Below, piece by piece: positions 63,326 to 64,000 of a stretch of DNA of 64,000 nucleotides (the first letter of the stretch is position 1; the number at the start of each line of letters is the position of its first letter). The notes below the pieces were generated by a model. The model worked only from the letters and a program-made list of their open reading frames with translations, made no database searches and was not told the DNA's origin. Source of the stretch: Apoda limacodes (Eukaryota > Arthropoda > Insecta > Lepidoptera > Limacodidae). The position numbers were made by a program, and so were the translations under genes. The stretch spans positions 1,865,001 to 1,929,000 of the forward strand of contig OX291553.1 in the NCBI GenBank assembly GCA_946406115.1. Direction: 5' to 3'.

Positions 63326-64000
63326 TTTTATGTACTATCTGTAAGACATTTGCTATAGATACTAAATGTATTTATGAACTGTCCGTAAGACATTTGCTAT
63401 AGATTCTAAATATATTTTCCATGTTACTTTTATGCAACAAATTATGAGCCTTTCTCCGCCGTGATGTTTTTACTGTCCGACCAACAAAACGAAACGCTGT
63501 AACGACAAACCTGTAGGGAGGTACACACAAGTTGGAAATGGGCTTTTAAGTCCATTGAGAATTTTAAGGAGCGCTTTTTCTCGACCGTACGTCATTTTGA
63601 TACTGTACGGCGGAGAGCAACCCGGAAGTGTATCCCCACCAGCTTCCTGCTATGCGTCTCTCTGAAGGATGTGTAAACGCAACGACGTTCGTTAGGATGT
63701 CGTAGAGACGGACAAAAATTTTTTTTTTACAAAATCGATAAAATTTCTACTAAGATATTTTGGCTTACTTCGTTTCTTTTTTTGTAAAATTATAATTAAC
63801 TGTTAACTATTGGGTCAAACAGAAGAATAAAAACATATAGTATCAAATAAGTTACTGATTAATTGAGAAATATAATACTGACTTGGCTGTATGAAAAAAC
63901 CTTTGCCTTTGCAAAGGATCAACAAAACCAAAAAAACTGATAAACAAAAAATTTTCGTTGCTTCGTCCCGGATTTCTGTTTATTCAAATGTTTTTTCATT
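63326..64000. other. Intergenic, no gene
   Basis: Begins with two tandem, slightly diverged copies of 'gtaagacatttgctatagat' (63341 and 63387), related to 59420. The rest has no recognised feature. Confidence 0.5.

Overview
The window reads as transposon-dense insect DNA, most likely from a moth or butterfly. Support for Lepidoptera is the LINE 3' end with 'ggtgaccgcttaccatcagg', the dispersed 'aagtgcgagtcggactcg' and 'gggttccgta' repeats, and the 'TCTATACTAATA...CTAG' Helitron-like repeat. I found no intact host gene, rRNA, tRNA or CRISPR. Almost every recognisable protein is a broken transposon protein, with copies in both orientations and repeatedly nested.

Layout. 1-3005: old family A LINE (endonuclease + reverse transcriptase). 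3.1-10.1 kb: dispersed repeats, a pentanucleotide array, a LINE ORF1/endonuclease remnant and an antisense BEL/Pao RT remnant. 10.09-10.56 kb: a 30/60-bp minisatellite. 11.7-13.3 kb: second family A LINE. 13.6-15.0 kb: short tandem arrays. 15.0-18.1 kb: a mariner split by a jockey LINE. 18.1-21.5 kb: mostly featureless. 21.6-26.8 kb: a second, internally deleted mariner carrying a 4.74-kb element (21906-26648) inserted with an AT duplication. That element has terminal inverted repeats, a THAP-DDE transposase gene on + and a convergent SAP-SWIM-YqaJ nuclease gene on -. I assign it to the ISL2EU branch of the PIF/Harbinger-like transposons.

27.9-30.0 kb: a jockey-type LINE (zinc-knuckle ORF1 + endonuclease). 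30.0-31.2 kb: antisense family A fragment next to a deleted Tc1-like element. 33.4-34.3 kb: 132-bp tandem repeats interrupted by a second Tc1-like copy with the same internal deletion. 35.2-42.2 kb: a three-level nest, family A (+) interrupted by family B (-), interrupted in turn by a younger family A (-). 42.6-44.1 kb: family B 3' fragment. 44.6-45.1 kb: rearranged family A pieces. 47.0-50.9 kb: a LINE with endonuclease, RT and RNase H. 50.9-55.8 kb: a gypsy/errantivirus-like LTR element, truncated, with pol and env remnants. 56.4-58.6 kb: degenerate dispersed repeat. 59.5-63.3 kb: another family B copy.

The genes do not form a host pathway. The most interesting unit is the 21.9-26.6 kb element, which pairs a transposase with a lambda-exonuclease-like nuclease. 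A paralogous mariner copy at about 14971 preserves the pre-insertion sequence, so its ends are well defined. Both of its genes carry nonsense or frameshift lesions here, so this copy is not expected to make intact proteins.
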